Shown in pieces: positions 12,080 through 22,899 of a stretch of 64,000 nucleotides of DNA. Positions within the stretch are counted from its first letter, which is position 1, and each line of letters begins with the position of its first letter. Where the stretch lies: the NCBI GenBank assembly GCA_015178975.1, contig WHVD01000128.1, positions 179,838-243,837 of the forward strand. Direction: 5' to 3'. The position numbers were made by a program, and so were the translations under genes. Origin of the DNA: Hysterangium stoloniferum (taxonomy: Eukaryota > Basidiomycota > Agaricomycetes > Hysterangiales > Hysterangiaceae). Below the pieces are notes generated by a model that did not search any database, was not told the origin of the DNA, and saw nothing but the letters and a program-made list of their open reading frames with translations.

Positions 12080-12690
12080 TTATACATAAGGTTGATACAA
12101 CAGTAAAATAAGTGATAGACAGTGTACCCTGAAATTTGCAATCAGTGATCGACACCGCTCACTCCTAAAATGAACTTCTAGTTCTCTCAACGTTGACCAT
12201 GGAATTTGAAATTTTCCATAATTATTTGCCTCCGTGCTATAAGAATTATCATAGCCGTCGTTATTTATCACCAATGATTCCATACAGGGCACACTTTCCA
12301 TGATTTGGAGTAGTTGCGGTTACACTTCCATACGAACATGGCGAAGTCCATCAAGTGTACGGCCATAAGGGATGCGCCGATATATTTGAATCCATCCTAA
12401 ATGATAATACGAATTTAAGGAAGGTGAAATATTGCGCAGTCATCGGCCGACATGCCCACCCGTTCTATTCGGACAGTTCTGACGTTATCGGCATACTGGA
12501 GAGTTCGAATGAGGTCCGTAAAAACGAGTAGACTAGACAAGTGTTTCAGGGCGAACACTCTTGTGCTCAACCATTTGTTTGGCTGTGACAGCAGGAAGGC
12601 TCGCTTTTTGATGAGTTCTGCCATCATCGAGGGAGAAGCCTTTGGTGCGTAGATCAATAGTGCCACATCCAAAGTGATGCGGATTGTAGA
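12080..12690 (-). pseudogene. F-box/LRR-like gene relic, uninterrupted version (unit 0)
   Basis: On the minus strand, from 12672, a frame reads through ITLDVALLIYAPKASPSMMAE, then FALKHLSSLLVFTDLIRTLQ and DNVRTVRIERVGMS. A second frame (12301-12080) continues with ESVPCMESLVIN and IPWSTLRELEVHFRS. This is LRR-type sequence of the F-box family seen at the window's left edge. The same gene appears in units 1 and 2 split in two by a 4-kb cassette, so this copy shows the original order. There is no F-box and no clean gene model, so it is likely a decayed fragment. Confidence 0.5.
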
Positions 12691-12815
12691 AATAATTTAT
12701 AAACTAGTCGGAGACTCAGTATATCGGGCGGTATTCCTGTAATCATGTAGTGAAGATTTAGCAGTTCCTGAAGCCTCCTATCTACGCGCTTTGATTCCGA
12801 GTCAAACTCCAAAAT

Positions 12816-14190
12816 TCACAGCCGATCAGCACCCCACGTCCCTGATTCTGGAAATGTCCTTTTGATGAGACTACCCCGGCTCGCAACGGTGATATCCTTG
12901 ATTATCTCGTGCTGAAAAACATTGAAGATGATGAGGCCAACGAGCCAAGTAAAATTCTCTTCAAAATTGTAATAAATCGGACCCATATTTAAAGATGTAC
13001 GAGTTGGATGATTCTTGTTACTATTTTCTACGCTAATCTTCGCATATATATACACTACATGTGGGTAAGGTTTATCCACTAGGTGGATCGTCACATCATA
13101 CACAACATCATTCATAGTATCATACACACGGCCCCACGCGGCCCCACACGTTTCAGCGCCTATGTCCTTCAACGCTCGTATCACAATAATATTGATCAGG
13201 AACGCACCTGCATTGGAGTAATAAATATGCAATATTCCACATCAATAATATCTCCACGGATTCCACAACCACTAGTTCTCTCTCTCTCTCAACGTGACCA
13301 TGCAGCACTTTTCCACTCCATTGTTGATGAGTACTTCATCCTTGGCGCCCTCCACTTTGGCTGAATGAGGCTGTAAATCCCTCCTGCGTCCCAGCGAGAC
13401 GAATAGACCTGAGCTCCATCAACACGACTGAGAGTCAGCAAGACAGAAATTCCCGGCATCTTCTCAGACAGTTCACCGCCGTATTTGAACATGCGAATGG
13501 TTCGACCTCGTTTTGAGTCCGGATTACTTGCTACTTAGGAAGGAGGTAGCAGTGTTAGAATGATAGAATAGAGGGAGGGATTGGGGCACAGAATAGTAAC
13601 CATAGTGGACAAATAGACCACCACTCGGACACGGACACATACTGGTTACCAGAAGTAACTGAACTCAGAGACCGCATGTTGGACAGAGTCACAGACATGG
13701 ATAAGGACTACTATGGATACATGTGGGTACTTAGGATTCCGAACCACATATTCCAACGGGCAGGAATATATTTATCATTAACGGGCACTGGAGTCCACAA
13801 TTTGGGTATTCTAAGAGCTGGGTGGCTTCTCGAAGGGGTGAAAGGGTTAGTTAATCACTTCTACAACATTTAAACATCACATCAACCACATTTGCCGCAG
13901 TTGCGCTCGCCGCTACCTTCGCGCCATGGCACTATCCAGATCCTGTCGTGTTAAATTTTCTTGACCCATTGCTAATCATGCACTCAGGCGTTCGAGCGGT
14001 TTAAGACAAGTAAAGCACACATCTGCGACAAACCCCCCACCCCCATACTACTGTGGTAGACGGTATCTTCATGCAGCCGTCTAGCAACAATTTTTCCCCA
14101 AGGCAGCAGAATTTGCAAATAAACTCACAGTGAGTCCTAGAAAAAAATCCAGAGCTCTAATCTTTACCGCTCTGTCCAAGATTTCAGATT
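12816..14190 (-). pseudogene. unrecognised minus-strand gene, degenerate (unit 0 copy)
   Basis: Three blocks conserved between the units read on the minus strand: around 14190-13900 (an NSAAL-type segment), 13492-13289 (PGISVLLTLSRVDGAQVYSSRW) and 13232-12816. Copies in units 1 and 2 keep the same blocks with indels and stops, including a conserved intron-like AG/GT arrangement in the first. I do not recognise the family. The blocks may come from one gene or two. Confidence 0.3.
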
Positions 14191-14417
14191 CTATTTAGAC
14201 GATGGAACAACTTACAATTATCACCATCACCATCTTCATTTACCCAAATCGATCAGAGGTCCCGTTTATGTATCCCCTGGATCCATTTAGTATTAGCACC
14301 ACACTGTGGTGCCTTTTTTCAACACTTTTCAATTACATGGGTTTTATTCATTTATTAAGGTTTTCCGCGACATCCGTCATTGTACTACGCGGCCCCATTG
14401 CTCATGTCAAACAGGCC

Positions 14418-14708
14418 ACCTTTAAAGACGTTGTAAGTATCTCAGCGGTTAAACGTCCGCTGTATTGTACAATACCTAAAGACGTTTTAAGTACTAAATA
14501 CATATGATAAGTTTTACCTTGTAATGAGGCAACAACAGATCACTTAGTCTCAGCGGTTAAACGTTTGCTGAGAAATTTACTAATTGTACTACACGTATAT
14601 AAAAGTACATTCAAGAGGAGATTGAACACTAATGACCTCACTTGTGAGACATTCTGTCTCACCTTTTTCATACGAACGCTTGCTTCTTCAATACTCGTTT
14701 TCCTAACA
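14418..14708. mobile_element. about 290-bp insertion specific to unit 0
   Basis: Units 1 and 2 read straight from the left to the right flank, in inverted orientation. Unit 0 has an extra 291 bp with a TATATAAAAG motif near 14598 and two copies of a palindromic motif (CTCAGCGGTTAAACGT followed by CCGCTG or TTGCTG) at 14441 and 14549. It resembles a solo LTR or non-autonomous element, but I could not fix a target-site duplication. Confidence 0.4.
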
Positions 14709-15039
14709 GCCTTCCATGATAGTAGAGTAATTCAGTGACACGGGCGACCTTGCACACAGATATCAAAGACGTTTGTCTAACCGCCTTTTACTATTTGTTC
14801 TTTCATGTTCAACCCACGCACCACATGCAGCATGGTCCATCTGAGCCTTTGTCTCACCTTCCGGGATTGTATTTCATCAACTTACTGGACACGACCTTGG
14901 TATGGAATCTAATGATGCTTAATGGATTGCCATTCTACGTCTGATCTTGACCCTTCGAGAATAATTCAGCGATCGATTCCAGCTAATCACAGATGGAAAT
15001 CACCTCATAGTATTGCAATCAGCAATTGGTCTAAGCTGC

Positions 15040-15162
15040 ACGCCCTTAATGTGACACATTAAATGTATAAGTGACTTGCCACGCCCTTAATCTGACAGAT
15101 TAAATGTATAAGTGACTTGCCACACCATTAATCTGACAGATTAAATGTATAAGTGACTTGCC
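15040..15162 (+). repeat. three 41-bp tandem repeats with internal palindrome
   Basis: Units at 15040-15080, 15081-15121 and 15122-15162. Each carries a 17-nt inverted repeat: TTAATGTGACACATTAA in the first unit, TTAATCTGACAGATTAA in the other two. The corresponding site in units 1 and 2 has a single, broken copy. Confidence 0.9.
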
Positions 15163-16049
15163 AGTAGCTCAAGATGTTGGGTATGACTTTGATCATAGTA
15201 GAAGCATTCACCAATTCGGTTATACTCCAGGAAGTCGATGAGCGGTATTGGTACTCTCACACAGTGCATTGAAATCGTGCGGAACCACCATGTTGTATCA
15301 ACGTTTTCTGACTGAATTACTGCGAGGCTGTGTTGCGTTCCCCGAAGAAGCATTGGGTATTGTAAAACATATACTTGATTAACATGCTTCCCGAGCACCT
15401 TTCTTTGCTGTGACCTTGGAAACACGTGAGACTAGGAATAGGAAATCTAAGTACGCAGGTAGATGCATGTCACCGGATGAATTTTCATGATGTTCTGATC
15501 GCGTTTTGAGCTCAATAAATTATATACCATCATGTCAATTTTATAAGGTCCTTAAAGTGTGAAAAAGTGTGAAACTGGTACAATCAAGGCATCATGCATG
15601 TTATTCCGTCGAAAGATGCAGAGACTGAGTATCGCTGCATGTAATAAGGAGCGTGAAGCTGTCCTTATCCGAGACTTCAATTGGAGGGAAAGAGAATGTG
15701 ATACAAGTATTAAATGCAATCCGAATGAATGCCTGCCATTGAAATAAGGCATTATCTCGGCTCACAGACCTGTGTTACTTTCAAACGGATCTTTGATTTA
15801 ATTAAGTAACACTTGTTTTTGGCAACTTATCTATAGACTATAATTGGTACATATCGCCAAGTTTGCCAAAACCTCGTGTCAAGTAGCCGGGCGTCTTTAC
15901 TTGCTTCAAAATGTGCAGTTTTTCGGCCGAGTTCCTTGTACCTGTGCGTCATTCGCCTCGAGGCTCGACGCCGCGTTTCCTCACTGTGGTTAAATAACTT
16001 GCACTCTTCTCAGATATCCATTTGCAATTGAACAAGCAGCTTTATAGCA

Positions 16050-17565
16050 ATGCTACCATTTTTCATTCGCCTCACTTACAGTAGCGTTATTCATCTCCGT
16101 CACCGCATAATGGGAAACCCCAACGATGGGTTCCTGTTTAATAGCAAGGAGTGCCCCTTTCGCGGAGAGCCTAGTACACTCCAGCCTTTCCAGGTCATAT
16201 CTATCCTCATGCATAGGTCTCTTGATAAAGCCATTGTAGAGCGCATCGAGTTCAACAAGGGGGTCAACAATCCCGAACACGAATTTCTGCTCTGCTATCT
16301 GATCGAAAAATGTGATGATTCAAAACAGACTCCCAGGCGATCGTATGTAGTTGTGGCACGACGCAGGGCTGCAGAGACCGATAAGGAGAACCCCGCAACA
16401 GCTCCAACCCCGGGCCCAACTCCTCCCTCAACCCCTCCCACACCGAAATCCCTCACAACTCCGTCCACAACTGATATTTCATGCACAGTTCCTACTACAC
16501 CCTCTGAATCATCTAAGGGGAATGTTCCACAATCTGTGGTGAAACCATCGAAACCTGCCATACATTCTTCTTCCAATGTCGATTCTTCTTCCAATGTCGA
16601 TTCTTCTTCCAATGTCGATTCTTCTTCCAATGTCGATTCTTCTTCCAATGTCGATTCTTCTTCCAATGTCGATTCTTCTTCCAATGTCGATTCTTCTTCC
16701 AATGTCGATTCTTCTTCCAATGTCGATTCTTCTTCCAATGTCGATTCTTCTTCCAATGTCGATGCGATTTCTGAAGCCATATCCAACTCCAGCGGGAGAA
16801 GACCAGCCCATGATGTATTTCAGTTCAGTACTGATGGCACACTTGACTTTCTCCTCGAGTCATGGCGGAATTTCGACACAATTGAATTCTTGAACCTTCG
16901 GAAGGCCAAGACGCCTTTCACTCTAGCCATGCTGGCGACACTGGCAAGTGTGATCCAGAAGCAGGCTGTTGATTACACAGTAATTCCGAATCAACACTAT
17001 TGGTTTGCTGCTTGTATATATCGCTTCGTCGCATCATACACAGGAGTCAAGACTTCAATTAAGAACACGAGACGACCGACAGGTACTTCCCGTCAGGGTA
17101 TGATTCGAGTGCCTATTCTGATGGGCACAAATGGGCGAAAACCTTCATCGCCAGAATGGTTACCTCTCTTCGAAGAGGCTTGGGCCGAAGGAGCCGAACA
17201 AATTCATGAGTACAATAAGAAAACAATTTCACAAGAGGTGTGTAGTGTGAAAAAGTCCAGGATAAGCGATGACTCACTTTATTTTATTTCAGGAAAGTCT
17301 TCAGATGATCAAAGCAGCCGAGCAGAAGGCCGAAGCAGCCAGGCAGCAGACCGAAGCAGCCAGGCAGCAGACCGAAGCAACCGAGCAGACGACCGAAGAG
17401 ATAACGCAACGTTATGCAGCACTGGAGCGTGCTTATGAAATGGAAAGAAATAAGAGTGAGAATTCAGGGCTTTCCATTGGAAACTCATATAATCAGGTGA
17501 TGTCCAGGCGGCCGCTGACAGTGGATTGTCATTTACATCCAGTTCATTTCTAGACTTCGCCATGA
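16050..17565 (+). CDS. unknown Agaricomycete family with QxYWF-type motif and C-terminal coiled coil, copy 0
   Basis: Exon 1 (16050-17237) joins exon 2 (17293-17496) in phase. Skipping a 57-nt GT-AG intron adds a last exon ending TGA at 17565 (about 467 residues). Reading through that intron instead stops at 17553. The N-terminal globular part contains VERIEFNKGVNNPEHEFLL. A Pro/Thr/Ser-rich linker carries eleven SSSNVD repeats. A second conserved block has YTVIPNQHYWFAACIYRF, and exon 2 encodes a Gln/Glu-rich coiled coil. The family (Q-C/H-YWF motif) is common and unnamed in mushroom genomes; function unknown. A second in-frame Met (MGNPNDGF) at residue 21 could be the true start. The reading frame is open. 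Confidence 0.65.
16566..16763 (+). repeat. coding minisatellite, 11 x 18 bp
   Basis: Eleven perfect or near-perfect copies of TCTTCTTCCAATGTCGAT, encoding SSSNVD, inside exon 1 of the coiled-coil family gene. Units 1 and 2 have one copy at the same place (SSSNVG), so the expansion is specific to unit 0. Confidence 0.98.
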
Positions 17566-18137
17566 TATGGTCTCTTTCCTTTATGTCGTCAAAATTTCTA
17601 TGCTGTCTTTTCTTCCATGGCCATCACTTCAGTCCTCGTCTGTTCTCCGCAACACCTCTCCCCACTGCTACGCTGGCCGTGACTACTTACGCTGTATCTC
17701 GAGCATATCTGATATCTGTGAATCGACATCCGTCGTCCGTTATATTTATGAGGCCGTTAGAGTATTCTCATTTCTTTTTCCCCATGATTCTGAAGGGAGG
17801 AATGACTTCGCGAGCTTTGGATGCAAGCCCTAATACATGATTGTTTTCCTCTTAAAAGAAAGAAGGAAAAAAAAAAATTTCTAAAAAAGATCGCCTCGAA
17901 AATCAAAGCGAGGAAAGACACTGACAACGTAAACGGATGAAAGGCGGCTCGCATCGGTTTAAGTTGTTTCTTGTAGATTTTATCTCATACTATATATTAC
18001 CTCCACGGTCACCCACCCGACCAGATAGAGTTCCTACACCCTGCATGGCTTTTATTCCTTTTTATCATATGAGGGACTGAAAGCATCAAGTTGGCCTTGG
18101 GCGAATATTAATGGAATTGAGGGGCTGACGTCTAGTA
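17566..18137. other. 3' flank of copy 0 to the unit junction
   Basis: Conserved in all three units (28.0-28.56 kb and 53.1-53.7 kb). It has an A-rich tract near 17868-17880 and no convincing gene. It ends at the junction with unit 1 in the shared string AAGGC. Confidence 0.6.
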
Positions 18138-18254
18138 AGGCGTGCTCGTTGCTATGTATTCGGCTCGGGCTTATTCCCTCGCTCGAATAGCTAGTCGTGT
18201 CAATGCCCGAAATAATGCAACGAGTGAGCGGTGCCCCTTAGTCGGAGGCGACAT

Positions 18255-18365
18255 GCCTACCCGTTCTAGTCCGACAGTTCTGACTTTATCGGTACACTGG
18301 AGAGTTCGAATGAGGTCTGTGGAAACGAGTAGATTAGACAAGTGTTTCAGGGAATACTCTTGTGC
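18255..18365 (-). pseudogene. F-box/LRR-like relic, split (unit 1, one half)
   Basis: On the minus strand this gives the same LKHLSNLLVSTDLIRTLQ and VRTVGLERVGMS segments as the unit 0 relic, cut off where the cassette begins. The other half lies at about 22505-22630. Confidence 0.5.
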
Positions 18366-19050
18366 TCCCAATGTTTGGGACCTGCAGCGGCACTTGCTGC
18401 CCATAATTCCGGCGCGCCGGATTCTACGGCGGCACCTTCAGCTACTGGGGCTCCAGCCTCAGCCGGAACTGTGAGAAAGAAATCGAGCCATGCAGGTGCG
18501 ACTGCAGGAGGAGTCGTCTGTGGTGTCATAGGATATTCCTTAATTACCATTGGTGTATTTATTTTAATGAGGCGGCGCAATACCACGACAGTGTCCAATG
18601 GTAGGGAAAAGTTCGATGTGGCGGCCAGTCCAACCTCGTCTCGCGGGTTCCCCTGGCCAACCTTCCCAATGCAGGCCGACTGGCAAAGATATTATGTAAA
18701 TACCTCGTGTTACCTCGTTTTGGGACTTTCTGTTACTCACTTTTAATCCGCATCAGGACCCCTCTAACCCAAGGACATTTTCCAACTCTTCTGGTCCAAC
18801 ATTGCCTGTATACGTACCCGCCACTGCCACTCCTGACAGCGTAATCACATACCACCACTCGCAGGACCCCAGTCATTCCTCCCCGACAGTCCGCCAGGTG
18901 GACGATATACAGGTGCTCCTCAAATTCAAACACTTTACCAATGAGGGAATCGACGCCTTGTCCTTAACAGGTTCGCAAGGCGGGTCGACGGTAATTCCCC
19001 CACCCCCCTCCCCAATTTTCACTATGTTTACCCCTTATCTCCACTTATGA
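18366..19050 (+). pseudogene. single-pass membrane protein, ectodomain lost (cassette gene 1, unit 1)
   Basis: The frame encodes a Ser/Ala/Pro-rich stalk, a Gly-rich start and a hydrophobic helix (VVCGVIGYSLITIGVFIL), then RRR stop-transfer residues and a cytoplasmic tail. It then splices (GTAAAT donor at 18696, AG at 18755) to a second exon beginning DPSNPRTFSNSS. This is the C-terminal half of the Agaricomycete membrane family represented intact by the next gene. The cysteine-containing ectodomain is absent because the frame starts at the cassette boundary, next to the F-box relic. Any product would lack a signal peptide, so it is called a truncated pseudogene. Confidence 0.6.
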
Positions 19051-19469
19051 GCAACGGTCTATTTCAAAAATTTCTTTTTACTTACGTGACGATGGATGTA
19101 TGTCCCGGAACGTAACGTGGTCTAAGGGCTTCACGATTCCAATGATAGTCTAGGCGTTCTTGATTTAAGCACGATTTTGTTTTATGCCGGAATAACACGT
19201 CACCAAGAAGCCGCGGCAGCGGCCTTGTACCAAACGCATGAAAGAGGCCCTCCGCCTGACGACGGAACGGGCGTCGATCACTCCTTATTTAATTGTAATC
19301 TTCTATCGAGTGGTAATGGTGGCTATTCTCCGCAACTGCGTACGCGTCGCAATACTTGTCAATGATTGACAAGGAGGAAAAATTCATGCCGGACAGAACA
19401 TTCTACATATAGATATATATGGGGAGCTTGTGCAGAGCACAGTAGATATAAGACTTTATATAAAGTGAC

Positions 19470-20340
19470 TTACAAAAGTGAACCCATATACCTATTGAAT
19501 GTCACATCAGGAAATATTCTTGGCAAGGCGAATTGAAGGATTGAATTGAACTGTGCAGGCAGTCCGGATGGTTGTCGGGTCAATTCCAACAGAGAACGTC
19601 GATCAATTTTAATTCGGGGAATCAAGTGTGCATGCCCAATGCATTCACTTTGCATTACACAAGTGCTGGATATTCTCCTATCGAATCATTTAACAGTTCA
19701 CAACTTAGCGTTAAATTTTCGATGCGGATCTCGAGAGTTAACGAGTGATATTCCCGTTTGTCTGAGCTCTGTCAAACACGTGAGGAATAGCGACTCGACT
19801 AATATATCCTAGGAACCAGCTGACGAAGCTTCTCGTAGCTTCTAGCGCTCGCAATACTTCAACACTTAGATACTTGTCATTGAGAACAGAAAGTAACCTG
19901 AAATTCAATTTTTTGGGTTCGATGCTATATTCAGTCGGAAGATGTCGAAGAAAATCCCACCTTTCAGGGCTCCCTGTCACTGTTCGGGAGAAATTTTCTA
20001 TCTGTGATAGATTCCGAACAACAAGTGAGCTGTGCCTTAGCTATAAAAAATTGAGTTTGCATATTTTCTATCAATGACTATATAGATGTGGGCTGTTTTA
20101 CTCACGTGTCGTGAGGTTTCGAGGACCTGTTCTCGATAGAGCGCACTTTCCAATTCAGTTGCGCCTCTTTGAGATATTGTTCGGTAAAATATTTTTAACA
20201 ATGTGCACATATTGCAGGCCTGACGAGCATTTGGCAGGAGCAATTTGGTGGCAGATCCTTGACCCAGCTAGCGACTTTTTTCATGTTCTCTTTGTGGGCT
20301 ATCGCGGTTGTAGCTCTCGTATCTACACGCCGAAGCATTG
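19470..20340 (-). pseudogene. unrecognised minus-strand gene (unit 1 copy)
   Basis: Frames on the minus strand (20243-20037, 19980-19738 and 19655-19470) are separated by intron-sized gaps and kept in the same order in unit 2 (45315-44527). Readable segments include ESALYREQVLETSRHVSK, LPTEYSIEPKKLNFRLLS and GLPAQFNSILQFALPRIF. Leucine and charge patterns would suit another F-box-type protein, but no signature is present. A G-C-A rich stretch at 19950 is lost in unit 2. Confidence 0.35.
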
Positions 20341-20656
20341 AGACGACGGTACGTGCATATGTGGCTGAAATAGCTCCCTATTGATTGCTGTTATCAAGAC
20401 GACCACTGCAACTTGTATTACAGACCTATGGGTCTGTAACATTCATTCTAACCTGACTTGTGAATTTACGTGCCATTTTATACAGACTTTTAATCAGGAG
20501 GGTTCAAGTCCATGTTTGGGTAACTAAAATTTTCTACATTTCAAATTTAAATACAACCTCAGCTTGATTCAATGCAGTCGGTTCTGGGCTTTTCGGCGCG
20601 TGCGACGGTGGTAGTATGTTCTTATTTTCATTTTACCCCTTGGATCATTTACACAG

Positions 20657-21585
20657 GCATTCTCCAGACTGGAATGTCCCTCCATTAAACCAATTTTCGT
20701 ATTATAGTGGCCCCTACGAAGACGATGAAAACAAATGTCAATGCACTACGGTGCTTTACTCGCTCATGTCAGCCTGTAGTGCATGTCAGGGACACGGTAT
20801 CTCGACGTAAACACTCATTACGGATATTTTAATTACCCCACTCATTTGCCATTTACCATCCTCAACAGGTGGAATCAATGGAAGACAAACTGTACAGCTT
20901 CGGACATCACAATCGGTCAATTCCCCGTCACAATCCCTTCGGGTTTATCCATTCCTAGCTGGGCCTACCTCGATGTTACTACCCTCGGCGTTTGGGACTC
21001 GGCAGCAGCACTTGCCAACCATGATTCTGGGGCGTCGGACAGTACAGTAGCAGGTTCAGCAACTGGAAATCCATCGTCAACTGGAACTCCATCGTCAACT
21101 GTAACTCCATCGTCAATTTTAACTCCGCACAAGACATCGAGCCAGACAGGCGCAGTTGCAGGAGGTGTCGCTGGTGGTCTTGTAGGACTTGTCTTGATTG
21201 CCATAGCCGTGTACGCCTTAATGAGGCGGCGCAATACCACGCCCCAAGTTTCCATTGGTGATGGGGAAAATTCTGGTCTGGTGGTCAGCCCATCCTCTCC
21301 TCGATTCCCCTCGCCAACTGTCCCGATGACCGAGCCGCCGAGACTCTATGTAAAGCCTTTGATGTTAGGACCTTTCCTATAACTCACTTTCATCCTTACC
21401 AGGACCCCTCTGATCCGAGTACATTTCCCAACGCTTCTGCTCCAACACTTCGCTCATACGTGCCTGTGGCCGTTGCTCCTGGCAACGTAACGGCATACTA
21501 TCATCCGCAGAATCTTGGGTCATTACCCCCCAACAGCGAACCCGGTGCACGGTATAGCGGGGTTCCTGAGGTATATGGACGTTAA
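20657..21585 (+). CDS. Agaricomycete single-pass membrane protein, cassette gene 2 (unit 1)
   Basis: Three exons are clear: 20657-20806, 20869-21349 and 21403-21585. The ectodomain has clustered cysteines (NKCQCTTVLYSLMSACSACQ) and the block KTNCTASDITIGQFP followed by SIPSWAYLDVT, which I know from many mushroom membrane proteins. Next come a Thr/Ser/Pro stalk, the transmembrane helix GLVGLVLIAIAVYALM, RRR and a proline-rich tail ending GVPEVYGR. The role is unknown; the plan (secreted Cys module, stalk, one helix, short tail) suggests a surface sensor or adhesion protein. A signal peptide is not seen. One or more 5' exons should lie upstream of 20610 but their frame could not be fixed. Confidence 0.65.
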
Positions 21586-22504
21586 CGGTGATCTAATGGT
21601 CATCCCGTCTTTAATCGGTTGGTGATTGAAGACGAGCTGACGGTGATCCCCCCCCAATTTCCACTGTACTGTGGCCTTATCTCCATGTATTCACAACGTT
21701 GACTTTAAATGGTTTCACTTTCATAATGTACTTTTGAAACTATGACGTGGTCTAAGGCCTTCGCTATTACTGGGGCAATTTATGGCGTTCTTGATTTGTT
21801 GAACGTCTGTGACAAAACTCATATATATTTGTTTAGATGGCCTAAATTATCCAACATCCATGTATGATATTCGTTCATTTCTGTGTCCTTCAAGCGACGG
21901 CGTATCATGAGGACACCACTTGAAGCCCACGTGTGAGCAACGGATCCAGTGATTATTATGTAAACGCATACGGTCTACTCTTGACCTTCCACGACATTGC
22001 GAAATTTCGGATTGGAAAGATCATTCAACTCTCAACAGGTTTTCTACACAGGGCTAGAAAACAAAAGGAGCATCAAAATCGCAGGGTATGCCGTAAGTTG
22101 CACAGCAAAGCCGCGTGCGTGGCACTTCACGGCTTGCAACATCCTGATTAAAATATTTCAACACTTTAATGGTTGATATCAACGCCGAAGAAAATTAGCA
22201 ATCTGACGTGTGTAAAGTGGTCCCTCTTATCAGTGGTCACGGTGCAGAGCACGTGAATGCATATGCTAGAAGTCTTGTAAGATTTGGCCAACAAAGCTGC
22301 CTTTCGAATATATTTGCGGTGTGTCCATGTATGATAGACTGTGTATTTCACGCCGAAACCTTCAAGCCCAACAAAAGTGCCGGAGAAGGGATTGGATGAC
22401 AAGATAATGTATTTTGCTAATTGCATGCATAACAAAGCTTTGGTTACATAACATCGCTGGTTCGCCACGTCAAATTATTTAACAATTAACAATTCCGATA
22501 CTGC

Positions 22505-22630
22505 CGTGAGGAATTGGCTGTCACAGCAAAAAGGCTCGCTTTTTGATGAGGTCTGCCATCACCGAGAGAGGAGCCTTTGGTGCGTAGATCAATAGTGCGC
22601 CACATCCAAAGTGATGCGGATTGTAAAATT
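22505..22630 (-). pseudogene. F-box/LRR-like relic, split (unit 1, other half)
   Basis: On the minus strand this matches the LLIYAPKA / LIKKRAFLL part of the unit 0 relic, with a frameshift (an extra base after the GTGGC codons). It is the remainder of the gene interrupted by the cassette. Confidence 0.5.
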
Positions 22631-22899
22631 AATTTACAAATAGTCGGAAACTCAGTATATCGGGCGGTATTCCTGTAATCATGTAGCAGGGACGAATGGC
22701 GTGGTTATGGATGAGTATGTTCCATTGGAATGTGTGAAAAATGTCGCAGAAGCATTGGTGCAAAATTTCGGCAGGAAGGTTGATAATCCCCACGGAGTGA
22801 TAAATAGTAAAATGAAGACTTATTTAGAAAACATCGAGCTGGTCCTGAAGCCTCATATCTACAAGCTTTGATTCCAAGTCAAACTGCGAAATTCACAGC

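Larger units (their letters stand above)
12430..18137. repeat. Repeat unit 0 of the segmental array
   Basis: Collinear with unit 1 (22.5-28.56 kb) and unit 2 (47.8-53.7 kb), with scattered substitutions, and clearly more diverged from either than they are from each other. It contains the F-box relic, an unknown minus-strand gene, a segment inverted relative to the other units, a 41-bp repeat array and the longest coiled-coil family gene. It lacks the membrane-protein cassette and the about 2.5 kb that follows this block in unit 1. Confidence 0.85.
18366..22505. repeat. about 4.1-kb cassette carrying membrane-protein genes (unit 1)
   Basis: In unit 0 the F-box relic reads straight through this point (near 12570). 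In units 1 and 2 the sequence before and after this cassette matches the two halves of that relic. The cassette holds the truncated and the full membrane-protein genes and an unknown minus-strand gene between them. I see no terminal repeats or target duplication. Confidence 0.75.

Noticed and set aside
15040-15162. CRISPR-like array
   Set aside because: The 41-bp units are directly adjacent with no unique spacers, and the genome is eukaryotic.
16295-16811. Minus-strand frames with long TLEEES or RRIDIG repeats
   Set aside because: They are shadows of the 11 x 18-bp repeat in the plus-strand gene; a stop-free short repeat is open in several frames.
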